Part shown: in pieces, positions 1 through 8,606 of the stretch
Position numbering within the stretch: position 1 is the stretch's first letter
How the letters are laid out: every line of letters begins with the position of its first letter
Assembly: GCA_017614655.1 (NCBI GenBank)
Contig: JAGABO010000018.1
Span: 1 to 16,457 of the forward strand
Source: Treponema sp.
Lineage (GTDB): Bacteria; Spirochaetota; Spirochaetia; Treponematales; Treponemataceae
Length of the DNA stretch: 16,457 nucleotides
Reading direction: 5' to 3'
Position numbers and translations under genes: made by a program
Notes under the pieces: model-generated
Told to the model about the DNA's origin: nothing
The model's input: only the letters and a program-made list of their open reading frames with translations
Databases searched by the model: none

Positions 1-1
1 T

Positions 2-421
2 GATGCAGAAAATGCATTTTCAGAGACAATCGAAAAAACTGTTTCCCGAAGCCGCAGTAAATCAGCAAAAAAGGAAAAGGAACAGGTAAGTCAGGCAGAA
101 CTTCCGCTTCTTTCAAAAAATTCTCCGCTAAAATCAAAGCCTGTTTCTCCGTATGCTGCAAGTTATGAAAAACACAGGGGAGATGAGTTCTTTAGTCTTA
201 CGCAGAAGGCAAAAGATGAGTTTTCAAAACCGGAAATTCCGGTTACAAAAGTACCTGTCGTTCAGCCGGAGTTTTTTACAGCGGCAAATCCTGTAGAAAG
301 CAGGAAAAGTTTCAGGACAAAAGTCATGGAATTAAAAAAGAAAGGCCTTGATGATGAAGAAATTGCTGCAGCTTTAAAGAGGAGTATTCAGGAAGTAAAG
401 TTTTCTCTTGAACTTTCATAA
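2..421 (+). CDS. C-terminal part of an unrecognised protein with a helix-turn-helix-like tail
   Basis: An open frame enters from the left edge and ends at TAA 419-421, giving 139 visible residues; the start lies outside the window. The first ~100 residues are Lys/Ser/Pro-rich, low in complexity and probably disordered. The last ~35 residues, from about R104, form a compact helical segment with the pattern V-x-x-L-x-x-x-G-x-x-x-x-E-I-A-x-x-L-x-x-S-x-x-E-V. This resembles the small helix-turn-helix-like tail of DUF6115/DUF2802-type bacterial proteins, though that match is from memory of the pattern. Whether it binds DNA or only packs against a partner cannot be told. A promoter starts 29 bases after the stop, so the next gene is probably transcribed separately. 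No function is proposed. Confidence 0.6.
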   Translation, partial: DAENAFSETIEKTVSRSRSKSAKKEKEQVSQAELPLLSKNSPLKSKPVSPYAASYEKHRGDEFFSLTQKAKDEFSKPEIPVTKVPVVQPEFFTAANPVESRKSFRTKVMELKKKGLDDEEIAAALKRSIQEVKFSLELS

Positions 422-449
422 GTTTTTAAAGCTTCTCTTCTTTATTTTC

Positions 450-478
450 TTGAATTTTGCCGGTTGTGGGGGTATAAT
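450..478 (+). promoter_or_regulatory. sigma70-type promoter for the mutarotase gene
   Basis: TTGAAT (450-455) and a perfect TATAAT (473-478) are separated by 17 bases. Transcription should start near 485, leaving only about 5 bases before the ATG at 490. No Shine-Dalgarno is visible, so the transcript would be nearly leaderless. Confidence 0.7.
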
Positions 479-487
479 TATAACCGG
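460..487. promoter_or_regulatory. inverted repeat around the -10 box, possible operator
   Basis: CCGGTT (460-465) and AACCGG (482-487) are perfect inverted arms 16 bases apart. They extend to 8 bases with one mismatch, and they enclose the TATAAT at 473-478. A dimeric repressor bound here would block the promoter. The regulator is unknown, and a 6-base arm can occur by chance. Confidence 0.3.
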
Positions 488-489
488 AT

Positions 490-1531
490 ATGGGAAGTCT
501 TAAGATAAAGAAATCGAAATTCGGAACCCTGAGCGACGGTTTCAGAATTCATATTTATACAGTTTCCAACGGCAGAATGTCTTTTTCTGCTACAGATTTC
601 GGCTGTACTCTCACTTCCATAATGCTTCCCAAAAAAAACGGACTTCACACAGATATTCTTCTCGGATATTCCACTCTTGACGGATTTATCGGCGACAATG
701 CCTGTTTCGGTGCCCTGATCGGACGTTTTGCAAACCGAATTTCGAACGGTTGCTTTACGATGGACAAAAATACGAACTGGATAAAAATGACTGTGGCAGA
801 AACTGTCTTCACGGGGGATATGACCGCTGGGAAAAAAAAGTCTGGGATTCAAAAAAAATAAAAATAAGAATGGAATCGGAATAGAGTTTACCCGTTTTTC
901 TCCGGACGGTGAACAGGGATTTCCCGGAAATGCTTTTGTCCGTGCTGCCTACACCTTAAACGAAAAAAATGAACTTACGCTTGACTATAAACTTACAACC
1001 GACAGACCTACACCCGTAAGCCTTACTAATCATGCGTATTTTAATTTAAAGGGAACTGATTCAGGAACTGTAAAAGATCATGAGTTTATGCTTGCCTGTT
1101 CAAAGTATCTGGAAGTCGACGATACCTGTGTTCCTACCGGAAAAATCCTTGAAACTAAAGACAGCCCCGTTTATGATTTTACGCAGACAAAGACAATAGG
1201 ACGCGATATTGATGAAACTTCGGGTGGATATGATACGCCTTACATAATTGACGGGGCCGACGGTTCACTTAAAACATTTGCCGTCCTAAAAGAGCTGTCA
1301 GAAGGAAAGACAATGACGGTTTCTACGACACTTCCGGCAGTTCAGTTTTATACTGCAAATCACATAGATGGCTGTGCCGGAAAAAACGGCCGTATTTACC
1401 ACAGACATGATGCCGTGTGTGTAGAGACGGAATGTTATCCTGATGCACCTAATCATCCGGAGTTTCCGAATGTAATTGCTGCACCGGAAAAGCCGTATCG
1501 TGCAGTTACGGTGTATAAATTTGGTTTTTAG
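490..1531 (+). pseudogene. galM: aldose 1-epimerase (galactose mutarotase), broken by two frame changes
   Basis: Intact homologues interconvert alpha and beta anomers of galactose and other aldoses before the Leloir pathway. The sequence spans a normal ~345 residues but needs three frames. Frame 1 runs from ATG 490 through the F-A-N-R-I-S motif (~736-747). From about 759-771 the family sequence continues in frame 3 (D-G-Q-K-Y-E-L, then L-H-G-G with His at 810). After the A8 run at 851-858 it continues in frame 2, from K-N-G-I-G-I-E-F at 866 to TAG 1529-1531. If unrepaired, frame 1 stops at 861 and frame 3 at TAG 885. The residues expected for catalysis and substrate binding are all still present: Arg of NRI, His 810, His 1031 in N-H-A-Y-F-N-L, Asp 1232 in G-Y-D-T, and Glu 1424 in V-E-T-E. 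The decay is therefore recent, or the shifts are sequencing errors. Both shifts equal the loss of one base modulo 3. The first could be loss of one unit of a tandem ATGG, since relatives have L-D-G at this point. Confidence 0.8.
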
Positions 1532-1540
1532 TATATGTGT

Positions 1541-1560
1541 TTGCGGGAGAAATCCTGCGA
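1541..1560 (+). other. 8-bp hairpin with GAAA loop between the mutarotase and atpE
   Basis: Bases 1541-1548 and 1553-1560 pair over 8 positions (two are G-U) around a GAAA tetraloop. No T-run follows, so it is a poor intrinsic terminator. It covers the -35 box of the predicted V-ATPase promoter, so it could instead be a protein-binding palindrome or simply chance. Confidence 0.35.
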
Positions 1561-1569
1561 TTCTATAAA
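1541..1569 (+). promoter_or_regulatory. promoter of the V-ATPase operon
   Basis: TTGCGG (1541-1546) and TATAAA (1564-1569) lie 17 bases apart. Transcription would begin near 1576, giving a short leader of ~17 bases that carries the atpE Shine-Dalgarno GAGAGG (1582-1587). A second TATAAA at 1574-1579 has no matching -35. Confidence 0.5.
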
Positions 1570-1592
1570 ACTTTATAAACAGAGAGGTCATG

Positions 1593-2318
1593 ATGGACGT
1601 CCAGTTACAGGAATTGATTGACAGAATCAAAAAAGACGGTGTTGCCAGCGCCGAAAACTCTGCGGGAAAAATCGTTGCAGAGGCGGAATCTAAAGCTGCT
1701 TCTATAATTAAGGAAGCAGAAGCCCGTGCGGAAGCCATAATCAGGAACGCAAAGGCAGAAACCGCGCGTATGGAAAAAGCCAGTGAAGATGCCATTACGC
1801 AGGCAGGGCGTAATCTTATCATTTCTTTCCGTGACGGAATCAACAGGGAGCTTTCGGCTCTTGTTTCCGCAGAAACGGAAAAGGCTTATGACAAGGATCT
1901 CCTTAAGAAGATAATTCCGGAGACTGTAAAGGCCTGGGCACAGAACGCTTCATGTGATGATCTTGCCGTTCTGCTTCCTGCAAAGGAACTTAAGGCCCTT
2001 GAATCGTCCTTAAAGACTTCACTCAAGGCTCAGATTTCCAAGGGTCTTGAAATAAAAGGTGATTCAACCCTTTCTTCGGGCTTCAGGATCGGGGCTAAGA
2101 ACGGAAGTGCTTTCTATGACTTCTCTGCCGAAGAAGTTGCAGCTCTGTTCAGCGCATACCTTAATCCGAAGACAACAGAACTTATGAAAAATGCCGCTGC
2201 TTCTATAAGCGGAAAACCAGCTGAAAAGGAAGCTCCTGCAGAAGAAAAAGCAGTTTCTAAAAAAGCTGCACCAAAAAAAGCAGCTGCTAAAAAGCCGGCT
2301 GCAAAGGGAAAGAAATAG
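1593..2318 (+). CDS. atpE: V-type ATP synthase/ATPase subunit E (peripheral stalk)
   Basis: Subunit E is the long helical part of the peripheral stalk that ties the catalytic head to the membrane stator AtpI. The protein is 241 residues. It starts M-D-V-Q-L-Q-E-L-I, as I recall treponemal AtpE does, followed by a charged Ala/Glu/Lys-rich coiled coil (about residues 15-75) and a globular C-terminal domain (about 85-205). I chose ATG 1593 over ATG 1590 because it lies 5 bases from the GAGAGG Shine-Dalgarno, not 2, and matches the family N-terminus. From about residue 208 there is a Lys/Ala/Pro tail of ~33 residues with repeated K-K-A-A units, like a histone H1 tail. This is an addition to the normal fold. 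It is the first gene of the operon, and its TAG overlaps the next gene's GTG by one base. Confidence 0.92.
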   Translation: MDVQLQELIDRIKKDGVASAENSAGKIVAEAESKAASIIKEAEARAEAIIRNAKAETARMEKASEDAITQAGRNLIISFRDGINRELSALVSAETEKAYDKDLLKKIIPETVKAWAQNASCDDLAVLLPAKELKALESSLKTSLKAQISKGLEIKGDSTLSSGFRIGAKNGSAFYDFSAEEVAALFSAYLNPKTTELMKNAAASISGKPAEKEAPAEEKAVSKKAAPKKAAAKKPAAKGKK

Positions 2319-2866
2319 TGGAACATTTCTATTATTTGGTAAGTCAGCTTCCTTCTTTCTCTGTAAGCGATGAATCGGGCGCAAAACTTCCCCTTACTGC
2401 TGAATACTTTAAGGATTTGTGTGCCAGGTTCATGACGGGAAAAGATGCTGAAAATGCTGCATCCCTTTCTCTTGAACCTCCGAAAGAATGCGTGCCTACG
2501 GGTTCTGCATTCCTTGACGAGTGGTATTCCAGGGAAAGGGCGCTTCGTTTTGCACTGGCTCAGGTTCGTGCGCTTAAAATGAAGAAGGATGCTAAGGATA
2601 TTCCGCCTTCGTCCGACGGAGAGATTATTCAGGCTGCCCGTACCGCTGTGGGAATGGACAGTCCGCTTTCTGCAGAACAGTTCTTAAACCGTTACAGGCT
2701 TTCTGTAATCGATAAGATTGCACCGCTTGATTATTTTTCATGTGATGCAGTTTTCGGTTACGGACTTAAGCTTATGCTTACTGAACGGATCAGAAAGTTC
2801 AATAAGGATGAAGGACTTGCTTCATATCACAAAATTTATGATGAGATTCTTGGAGAAAAGAAATGA
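2318..2866 (+). CDS. DUF2764-type protein of V-ATPase operons
   Basis: This 182-residue soluble protein has no signal peptide or membrane segment. It begins M-E-H-F-Y-Y-L-V-S-Q-L-P, the hallmark start of the DUF2764 family (treponemal TP0425-like), which is found between the E and A genes in V-ATPase operons of spirochaetes and Bacteroidetes. The family has no demonstrated function that I know of. The start is GTG 2318, sharing its G with the atpE TAG, with AAGGGA (2304-2309) upstream. No separate subunit C (central-stalk cap, d-type) gene is present, so a role as C-like connector between the rotor stalk and the proteolipid ring is a reasonable inference. The largely helical C-terminal half (~120-178) fits this, but assembly factor is an equal option. 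Its stop overlaps the atpA start as ATGA. Confidence 0.8.
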   Translation: MEHFYYLVSQLPSFSVSDESGAKLPLTAEYFKDLCARFMTGKDAENAASLSLEPPKECVPTGSAFLDEWYSRERALRFALAQVRALKMKKDAKDIPPSSDGEIIQAARTAVGMDSPLSAEQFLNRYRLSVIDKIAPLDYFSCDAVFGYGLKLMLTERIRKFNKDEGLASYHKIYDEILGEKK

Positions 2867-4632
2867 CTGATACAAAAGGCAAAGTTGTTGCTGTAAACGG
2901 AAACATGGTATCCGTTGAATTTGACGGTAAGGTCTCTCTTAACGAAGTAGGCTACGTCAAGGTCGACGGAAAATCCTTAAAGGGAGAAGTTATCCGTATA
3001 CGCGGAAATACGGCCCAGATGCAGATCTATGAAATGACAAACGGAATTTCAACAGACTGTGCCGTAGAATTTACAGGAGACCTTCTTAGCGTAGAAGTAG
3101 GACCGGGACTTTTAGGTCAGGTTTACGACGGACTTCAGAACCCGCTTCCTCTTCTTGCAGAGCACTCAGGATACTTCCTTGAGCGCGGTGTTTATCTTCC
3201 GGCTCTTGATGAAAACAAAAAGTGGGAGTTCACCCCGACTGCAAAAGAAGGCGATAAGGTTATGGCAGGTGACAGCGTAGGTACTGTTCCTGAAGGACCT
3301 TTTACACACAGAATTCAGGTGCCTTACGGTTTCCTCGGAACATACACCGTTAAGAAACTTGCAAAGAAAGGCAGCTATAAAATTCATGATACGATCGCAA
3401 CCCTCGCAGACGAAAAGGGTAAGACCGTAAACATCTGCATGAGCTTTAAGTGGCCGGTTAAGCGTGCCGTAAACTGCTATGCAGAACGCCTTATGCCGAA
3501 AGATCCGATGGTAACTAAGGTTCGCCTTATTGATACATTCTTCCCGGTTGCAAAGGGAGGAACTTACTGTATCCCGGGACCGTTCGGAGCAGGTAAGACC
3601 GTTTTACAGCATACTACAAGCCGTAACGCTGACGTTGATATCGTAATCATTGCAGCCTGTGGAGAGCGTGCCGGTGAAGTTGTAGAAACCCTTACCGAGT
3701 TCCCGGAACTTAAAGACCCGAGAACAGGCCGTTCACTTATGGAACGCACAATCATCATCTGTAACACTTCTTCAATGCCGGTTGCTTCCCGCGAAGCTTC
3801 GGTTTACACGGGTGTTACACTTGCTGAATATTACCGCCAGATGGGACTTCACGTTCTTCTTCTTGCTGATTCAACTTCACGCTGGGCACAGGCTATGCGC
3901 GAAATGTCCGGCCGTCTCGAAGAGATTCCGGGCGAAGAAGCATTCCCTGCTTATCTTGAATCTACGATTGCTTCGTTCTATGAACGTGCAGGTATCGTAA
4001 AGCTCCGCTCCGGCGAAACAGGTTCCGTTACAATCGGCGGTACGGTTTCTCCTGCAGGCGGTAACTTCGAAGAGCCGGTTACACAGGCAACCCTTAAGGT
4101 TGTAGGTGCCTTCCACGGACTTAGCCGCGAGCGTTCGGATGCACGCCGCTATCCTTCAATTGACCCGCTTGATTCATGGTCAAAGTATACATCAGTTATC
4201 AACGGAAAATGGGTTGATTACGCACGTAACCTTTACAGACGCGGTGCCGAAGTCAACAGCATGATGAAGGTTGTCGGAGAAGAAGGAACAAGCCTTGAAG
4301 ACTTTATCGTCTACCTTAAGAGCGAATTCCTTGATGCCGTTTATATGCAGCAGGACTCGTTTGACGATACGGAAGGTGCTACCGGAGTTGACCGCCAGAA
4401 GTATGTCTTTAAGAAGGTTATAGAAATCTTAGGTTCATCATTCTCTGTAAAAGAAAAGGATGAAGCCCGTTCTTTCTTTAATCAGCTAAGGCAGAACTTT
4501 ATTGATATGAACTATAAGGTTTTTGAAAGCTCAGACTTCAAGGCAGCAGAAAAGACTCTGGACAAGACCTTAAAGGATTACGGCACTGAATTGGGAGAAG
4601 AGGTTAAGGCTCTTCTTAAGGACGGTGAATAA
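2863..4632 (+). CDS. atpA: V-type ATPase catalytic subunit A
   Basis: This is the nucleotide-hydrolysing subunit of the soluble A3B3 head. It has 589 residues, the normal length with the A-specific bulge domain after the N-terminal beta barrel. The P-loop G-P-F-G-A-G-K-T is at residues 239-246, with Lys245 and Thr246 for phosphate and Mg2+. The catalytic glutamate is Glu268 in A-C-G-E-R-A-G-E. The downstream [16 protein letters not shown] and [11 protein letters not shown] motifs are all intact. The catalytic segment reads GERAGE rather than the GERGNE of many V-ATPases. The ATG overlaps the preceding stop (ATGA), implying coupled translation. No missing key residue is seen. Confidence 0.98.
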   Translation: MTDTKGKVVAVNGNMVSVEFDGKVSLNEVGYVKVDGKSLKGEVIRIRGNTAQMQIYEMTNGISTDCAVEFTGDLLSVEVGPGLLGQVYDGLQNPLPLLAEHSGYFLERGVYLPALDENKKWEFTPTAKEGDKVMAGDSVGTVPEGPFTHRIQVPYGFLGTYTVKKLAKKGSYKIHDTIATLADEKGKTVNICMSFKWPVKRAVNCYAERLMPKDPMVTKVRLIDTFFPVAKGGTYCIPGPFGAGKTVLQHTTSRNADVDIVIIAACGERAGEVVETLTEFPELKDPRTGRSLMERTIIICNTSSMPVASREASVYTGVTLAEYYRQMGLHVLLLADSTSRWAQAMREMSGRLEEIPGEEAFPAYLESTIASFYERAGIVKLRSGETGSVTIGGTVSPAGGNFEEPVTQATLKVVGAFHGLSRERSDARRYPSIDPLDSWSKYTSVINGKWVDYARNLYRRGAEVNSMMKVVGEEGTSLEDFIVYLKSEFLDAVYMQQDSFDDTEGATGVDRQKYVFKKVIEILGSSFSVKEKDEARSFFNQLRQNFIDMNYKVFESSDFKAAEKTLDKTLKDYGTELGEEVKALLKDGE

Positions 4633-5927
4633 TGAATAAAGTATACAGCAAAATAGAAAGCATCAACGGAAGCGTTATTACAGTTCGTGCAAAGGGCGTT
4701 AAGCTTAACGAGCTTGCAGAAATTACGACACGCTTCGGAAAATCGCTTGCCGAAGTAAACAAGATTGACGGTGACCTTGTTTCGCTTCAGGTATTTGCCG
4801 GAGGACGCGGTGTTGCAACAAACGATCAGATCCGCTTTCTCGGACACGACATGCGCGTTTCGTTCAGCGACAATCTTCTTGGCCGCATCTTTAACGGTTC
4901 AGCAGAGCCGCGTGATCACGGTCCGTCACTTGCAGAAAACCTTGTTCCTATCGGAGGACCTTCCGTTAACCCGTCAAAGCGTATCAATCCGAACCGCATG
5001 ATGAGAACGAACATTCCGATGATTGACGTGTTCAACACGCTTGTTGTTTCTCAGAAGATTCCGATTTTCTCCATTTCCGGAGAACCTTACAACCAGCTTC
5101 TGGCACGTATTGCAATGCAGGCAGAAGCAGACGTAATCGTTCTTGGCGGAATGGGACTTAAATATGACGACTACCTTTACTTTAAGAATACTCTTGAAGA
5201 GGGTGGTGCTCTTTCCAAGACAGTTATGTTCGTTCACACATCTGCAGACCCGACTGTAGAATGTATGAAGATTCCGGATCTTTCACTTGCAGTTGCAGAA
5301 CAGTTTGCACTTCAGGGAAAAGATGTTCTTGTTCTTCTTACAGACATGACAAACTTTGCTGACTCAATGAAGGAAATCGCCATTACTCAGGAGCAGGTTC
5401 CTTCTAACCGCGGTTACCCGGGTGACCTTTATTCACAGCTTGCAAGCCGTTACGAAAAGGCAGTTGACTTCTCTGATCAGGGTTCAATCACAGTCCTTGC
5501 AGTTACGACTATGCCTGGTGATGACGTTACTCATCCGGTTCCGGATAACACAGGTTATATTACCGAGGGACAGTATTACCTTAAGGGCGGCCGTATCGAA
5601 CCGTTCGGATCCCTTTCGCGCCTTAAGCAGCAGGTTAACGGTAAGACAAGAAAAGATCACCGTTCGCTTATGGATGCAATGATCCGTCTTTATGCACAGT
5701 ACAAGGATACGCTCGAAAAGAAATCGATGGGATTCAACATGTCGGCATGGGACGAAAAGCTCCTTAAATACGGAGAAATGTTTGAATCCCAGATGATGGA
5801 CCTTACCGTAAACATTCCTCTCGAAGAAGCTCTTGACAACGGATGGAAGATTCTTGCAAAGTGCTTTGACAGGCAGGAAACAGGTCTTAAGACAGAACTG
5901 ATTGACATGTTCTGGCCTAAGAACTAA
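4632..5927 (+). CDS. atpB: V-type ATPase regulatory/non-catalytic subunit B
   Basis: B alternates with A in the head ring and lacks a P-loop, as expected. The protein is 431 residues. Diagnostic stretches are N-P-S-K-R-I-N-P near residue 115, [13 protein letters not shown] near 150, and [10 protein letters not shown] near 235. Arg330 in S-L-S-R-L is equivalent to the arginine finger that reaches the A-subunit active site (E. hirae NtpB Arg350 from memory). The ATG shares one base with the atpA TAA (TAATG), with AAGGA at 4618-4622 as ribosome site. It should be made in 1:1 ratio with A. Nothing is odd. Confidence 0.98.
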   Translation: MNKVYSKIESINGSVITVRAKGVKLNELAEITTRFGKSLAEVNKIDGDLVSLQVFAGGRGVATNDQIRFLGHDMRVSFSDNLLGRIFNGSAEPRDHGPSLAENLVPIGGPSVNPSKRINPNRMMRTNIPMIDVFNTLVVSQKIPIFSISGEPYNQLLARIAMQAEADVIVLGGMGLKYDDYLYFKNTLEEGGALSKTVMFVHTSADPTVECMKIPDLSLAVAEQFALQGKDVLVLLTDMTNFADSMKEIAITQEQVPSNRGYPGDLYSQLASRYEKAVDFSDQGSITVLAVTTMPGDDVTHPVPDNTGYITEGQYYLKGGRIEPFGSLSRLKQQVNGKTRKDHRSLMDAMIRLYAQYKDTLEKKSMGFNMSAWDEKLLKYGEMFESQMMDLTVNIPLEEALDNGWKILAKCFDRQETGLKTELIDMFWPKN

Positions 5928-5937
5928 GGACGGCTGA

Positions 5938-6612
5938 ATGGCAAAATTAAAGCTGACTAAAAACGAGCAGAAGACTCAGAAAGATGCGCTTAAAATGTAC
6001 AAGCGTTACCTTCCGACTCTTACGCTTAAAAAACAGCAGCTGCAGTCGGAAATCCGCACGATAGAAGAAAAAGCCAAAGCTGTCCGGAGCGAAAAGAAAG
6101 CTCTGGAAGAAGATTTTGAGCGCTGGATTTCTGTTTTCGGTGAAAAGGAAGCCTTTAAGCCCGGAATGGTGACGGTTAAGAACATCAGAAAGGGCTTCGG
6201 CAACATCGCCGGAGTAAGGATTCCTGTCTATGAGGGAGCTGATTTTGGCCGCGGTGATTACGACCTTTATTCAACTCCTTTGTGGATAGATCTGGCTGCA
6301 GACCGCATGGAAAAGGCCCTGGAACTTGATTTACAGGCAGAAGTGCTTGACGAGCAGGTCCGGCTTCTTTCTCAGGAACTGCGCACTACAACACAGCGCG
6401 TGAATCTTTTCGAAAAGGTTAAGATTCCCGAAACCAAGGCTAACATTAAGAAGATCGGAATCTTCCTTTGTGACGAGCAGGTTGCAGCAGTCGAACGCTC
6501 TAAGATTTCCAAGAAGAAGCTTCAGGTTGCAGTTGCAAAAAATGATGATGATGAGACTTCTGAAAAGAAGGCTCCGGCAAAAAAGAGAACTTCTAAAGGG
6601 GGTAACAGATGA
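5938..6612 (+). CDS. atpD: V-type ATPase subunit D (central rotor stalk)
   Basis: D is the coiled-coil axle that turns inside the A3B3 head. The protein has 224 residues, starting M-A-K-L-K-L-T-K-N-E with the typical L-K-x-Q-x-L-x-x-E-I helix. Long helices at about 5-75 and 115-175 would form the antiparallel coiled coil, with a short hairpin domain between. ATG 5938 is 7 bases after AAGGA (5926-5930), which overlaps the atpB stop. The last ~30 residues (from ~195) are an acidic D-D-D-E patch followed by a Lys/Pro/Ala-rich tail, beyond the usual fold and reminiscent of the AtpE tail. The stop overlaps the atpI ATG (ATGA). Confidence 0.96.
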   Translation: MAKLKLTKNEQKTQKDALKMYKRYLPTLTLKKQQLQSEIRTIEEKAKAVRSEKKALEEDFERWISVFGEKEAFKPGMVTVKNIRKGFGNIAGVRIPVYEGADFGRGDYDLYSTPLWIDLAADRMEKALELDLQAEVLDEQVRLLSQELRTTTQRVNLFEKVKIPETKANIKKIGIFLCDEQVAAVERSKISKKKLQVAVAKNDDDETSEKKAPAKKRTSKGGNR

Positions 6613-8558
6613 TAGTTAAAATGAAAAAAGTTTCCCTCGTAGTTCTTGATTCTCAGAAAAAAGAGTCGCTTAAGGCATTAAGAAAACTGGGAGTTGTTCA
6701 TCTTGAACAGGTCGAAGGTTCGGGGGCAGTTCTTTCTGCCTTTAAGGAATCTTCTGCCCGTACGGATAAGGCTCTTTCCATTCTTGATGAAGTTAAGGCA
6801 GACAAGAAGCTTAAAATTCAGCAGGTAAAACTTACAGGAGAAGAGGCTTCGCTTAAAGCAAAAGAGATTCTTGATCTTGTAGACAGGAAGAAGTCTCTTT
6901 TTGATTCAATAAATCAGGATACACAGGAACTTTCCCGCCTTGAACAGTGGGGCGCAGTAGATCCTTCAGAACTTGCATCTCTTGCAGAAAAGGGCATTTT
7001 TGCCTACATGTACGAGATTCCTTCTGAAAAGTATGCGCTTATCGGTGATGATCTTGAGACAATGGTTGTTAACAGCCGCCTTAAGACAACCCGCTTCCTT
7101 CTTTTAAGTAAGGAACCTGTAGAAACAAGACCTGCTTCTCTTCCGGCAGAGGCTTTCTCTGTTCCGCTTCCTCGTGAATCAACTGATGTTCTTGCAGACA
7201 GCATAAGAAAAGCACATCAGGAGATTGCTGCAATTGACCGGGAAATTCTTGCTTCAAAGAAGTATGAATCGGCACTAAAAGAATACAGAAAACAGCTTGC
7301 TTCGGACATCGAGTTCGAAAACATTTACTCAGGAATGGAGCACGAAGCTTACGAAGAAAATGATGAAGGCATAAAGCTTGCATGGCTTACGGGTTATGTT
7401 CCGGTTGATTCTTTTGAAAGATTTAAGACCGGCTGCCGCGAAAACAGCTGGGCTTTTGCTTCATCAGATCCTGCGGATGAAGATCCTGTTCCTACAAAGC
7501 TTAAGAATAATAAGCTTGTAAGCCTTATCTATCCTCTTACGGACTTCCTGGACGTAACTCCCGGTTACCGTGAATATGATATTTCTTCATGGTTCCTTCT
7601 TTTCTTCTGCATTTTCTTTGCAATGATTTTCGGAGATGCAGGATACGGAGCCCTTATTACGATTGCAGGCTTAGGCCTTATGTTAAAGGGACTCTTTAAG
7701 GGAAAAGCAGGAGCATCCGTTAACTTCCTGATTGTGCTGCTTGGTCTTACAACTTTCGGCTGGGGAGTTCTTACCTGTTCATGGTTTGGAATTGACGGAA
7801 AAATGCTTCCGAGGGAACTTATAGAACTTTCTTACGAGAAGGTTTCTAAGTTCAAGTATGCGCTTGTAAACGGTCTTCCTCTGGACAGCAAGGCTGCAGA
7901 AGATTATGCAAACCTTAATCAGAAGCTTTTCTGCTTTGTGCTTGCATTTATTCAGCTGAGTGTTGCACACCTTAAGGGAATCGTCGCAAACCGAAAGTCT
8001 CTTAAAGCCTTTGGTGAGTTTGGTGCACTTCTTGAACTGTGGGGCATGTTCTATGTGGTACTTGCAATGGTCGGAGATCCCGAAAGATTCCATCTGGGAC
8101 TGGACGAAACTTCAATCATGGTAGGAGGTCTTCCGCTTTCCTACATCTGCATCGGAGTGCTCTTTTTCGGCTTCCTTCTGAACTTTGTATTTTCAAATTA
8201 CAGCGGAAGCATAAAAGATTCCGTACTCGAAAGCGTTAAGAATATCATCAGTGTTCTGCTTGGTATCGTTAACGTATTCAGTGATATGGTTTCCTACATC
8301 CGTCTGTGGGCAGTTGCTCTTGCAGGAGCTGCTATCAGTGGAACGGTTAATGCCATGGCAGGTCCGATGTTCGGAAAACTTACCATGGTGGTCTTCGGAG
8401 TTCTGCTTCTTGTCTTCGGACACGGACTGAACCTTATCTTAAACCTTCTCTCCGTAATCGTACACGGAGTAAGGCTTAACACGCTGGAGTTTTCCCAGCA
8501 TCTTGGAATGTCATGGAGCGGCATTAAGTACAGGCCGTTCAGTGAACAGGAACAGTAA
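6609..8558 (+). CDS. atpI: V-type ATPase membrane subunit I (a-subunit, ion channel half)
   Basis: Subunit I forms the stator half-channels beside the rotating proteolipid ring. It has 649 residues: a cytoplasmic coiled-coil arm (1 to ~320) that binds the peripheral stalk, then about seven or eight membrane helices from ~327 to ~630. The essential arginine is Arg565 in M-V-S-Y-I-R-L-W-A-V-A-L-A, equivalent to yeast Vph1 Arg735, and faces the ring glutamate. The first membrane segment carries the family motif F-G-D-A-G-Y-G. Start ATG 6609 has a purine-rich AAGGGGG site just upstream and overlaps the atpD stop. An in-frame ATG at 6621 is a less likely alternative. The size and two-domain layout are normal. 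Confidence 0.97.
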   Translation: MIVKMKKVSLVVLDSQKKESLKALRKLGVVHLEQVEGSGAVLSAFKESSARTDKALSILDEVKADKKLKIQQVKLTGEEASLKAKEILDLVDRKKSLFDSINQDTQELSRLEQWGAVDPSELASLAEKGIFAYMYEIPSEKYALIGDDLETMVVNSRLKTTRFLLLSKEPVETRPASLPAEAFSVPLPRESTDVLADSIRKAHQEIAAIDREILASKKYESALKEYRKQLASDIEFENIYSGMEHEAYEENDEGIKLAWLTGYVPVDSFERFKTGCRENSWAFASSDPADEDPVPTKLKNNKLVSLIYPLTDFLDVTPGYREYDISSWFLLFFCIFFAMIFGDAGYGALITIAGLGLMLKGLFKGKAGASVNFLIVLLGLTTFGWGVLTCSWFGIDGKMLPRELIELSYEKVSKFKYALVNGLPLDSKAAEDYANLNQKLFCFVLAFIQLSVAHLKGIVANRKSLKAFGEFGALLELWGMFYVVLAMVGDPERFHLGLDETSIMVGGLPLSYICIGVLFFGFLLNFVFSNYSGSIKDSVLESVKNIISVLLGIVNVFSDMVSYIRLWAVALAGAAISGTVNAMAGPMFGKLTMVVFGVLLLVFGHGLNLILNLLSVIVHGVRLNTLEFSQHLGMSWSGIKYRPFSEQEQ

Positions 8559-8593
8559 TTATTAAACGCAACGCGTAAAAAAAAATAAAACAG

Positions 8594-8606
8594 CCGCTTT
8601 TTGCGG
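8594..8606 (+). promoter_or_regulatory. small hairpin in the atpK leader
   Basis: CCGC (8594-8597) and GCGG (8603-8606) pair around a T5 loop, directly before the Shine-Dalgarno AAAGGAG (8607-8613). An A9 run (8577-8585) lies upstream. This 60-base gap is the only real spacer in an otherwise overlapping operon. It precedes the subunit needed in the highest copy number, so a role in mRNA processing, stability or strong initiation is plausible but unproven. The stem has only 4 pairs. Confidence 0.4.

Noticed and set aside
766..772. Programmed -1 ribosomal frameshift in the mutarotase
   Set aside because: The run reads C-AAA-AAT in the zero frame, not a proper X-XXY-YYZ slippery heptamer, and a second shift would still be needed downstream.
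1298..1843. 181-codon open frame on the minus strand
   Set aside because: It is antisense across the end of the mutarotase and the start of atpE, with no ribosome site or recognisable domain; it is a shadow of plus-strand coding. The same holds for the other antisense frames inside the V-ATPase genes.
2221..2310. A-rich repeats in the atpE tail as a possible repeat element
   Set aside because: They are simply codons for the Lys/Ala tail, in frame, and end at a normal TAG/GTG junction.
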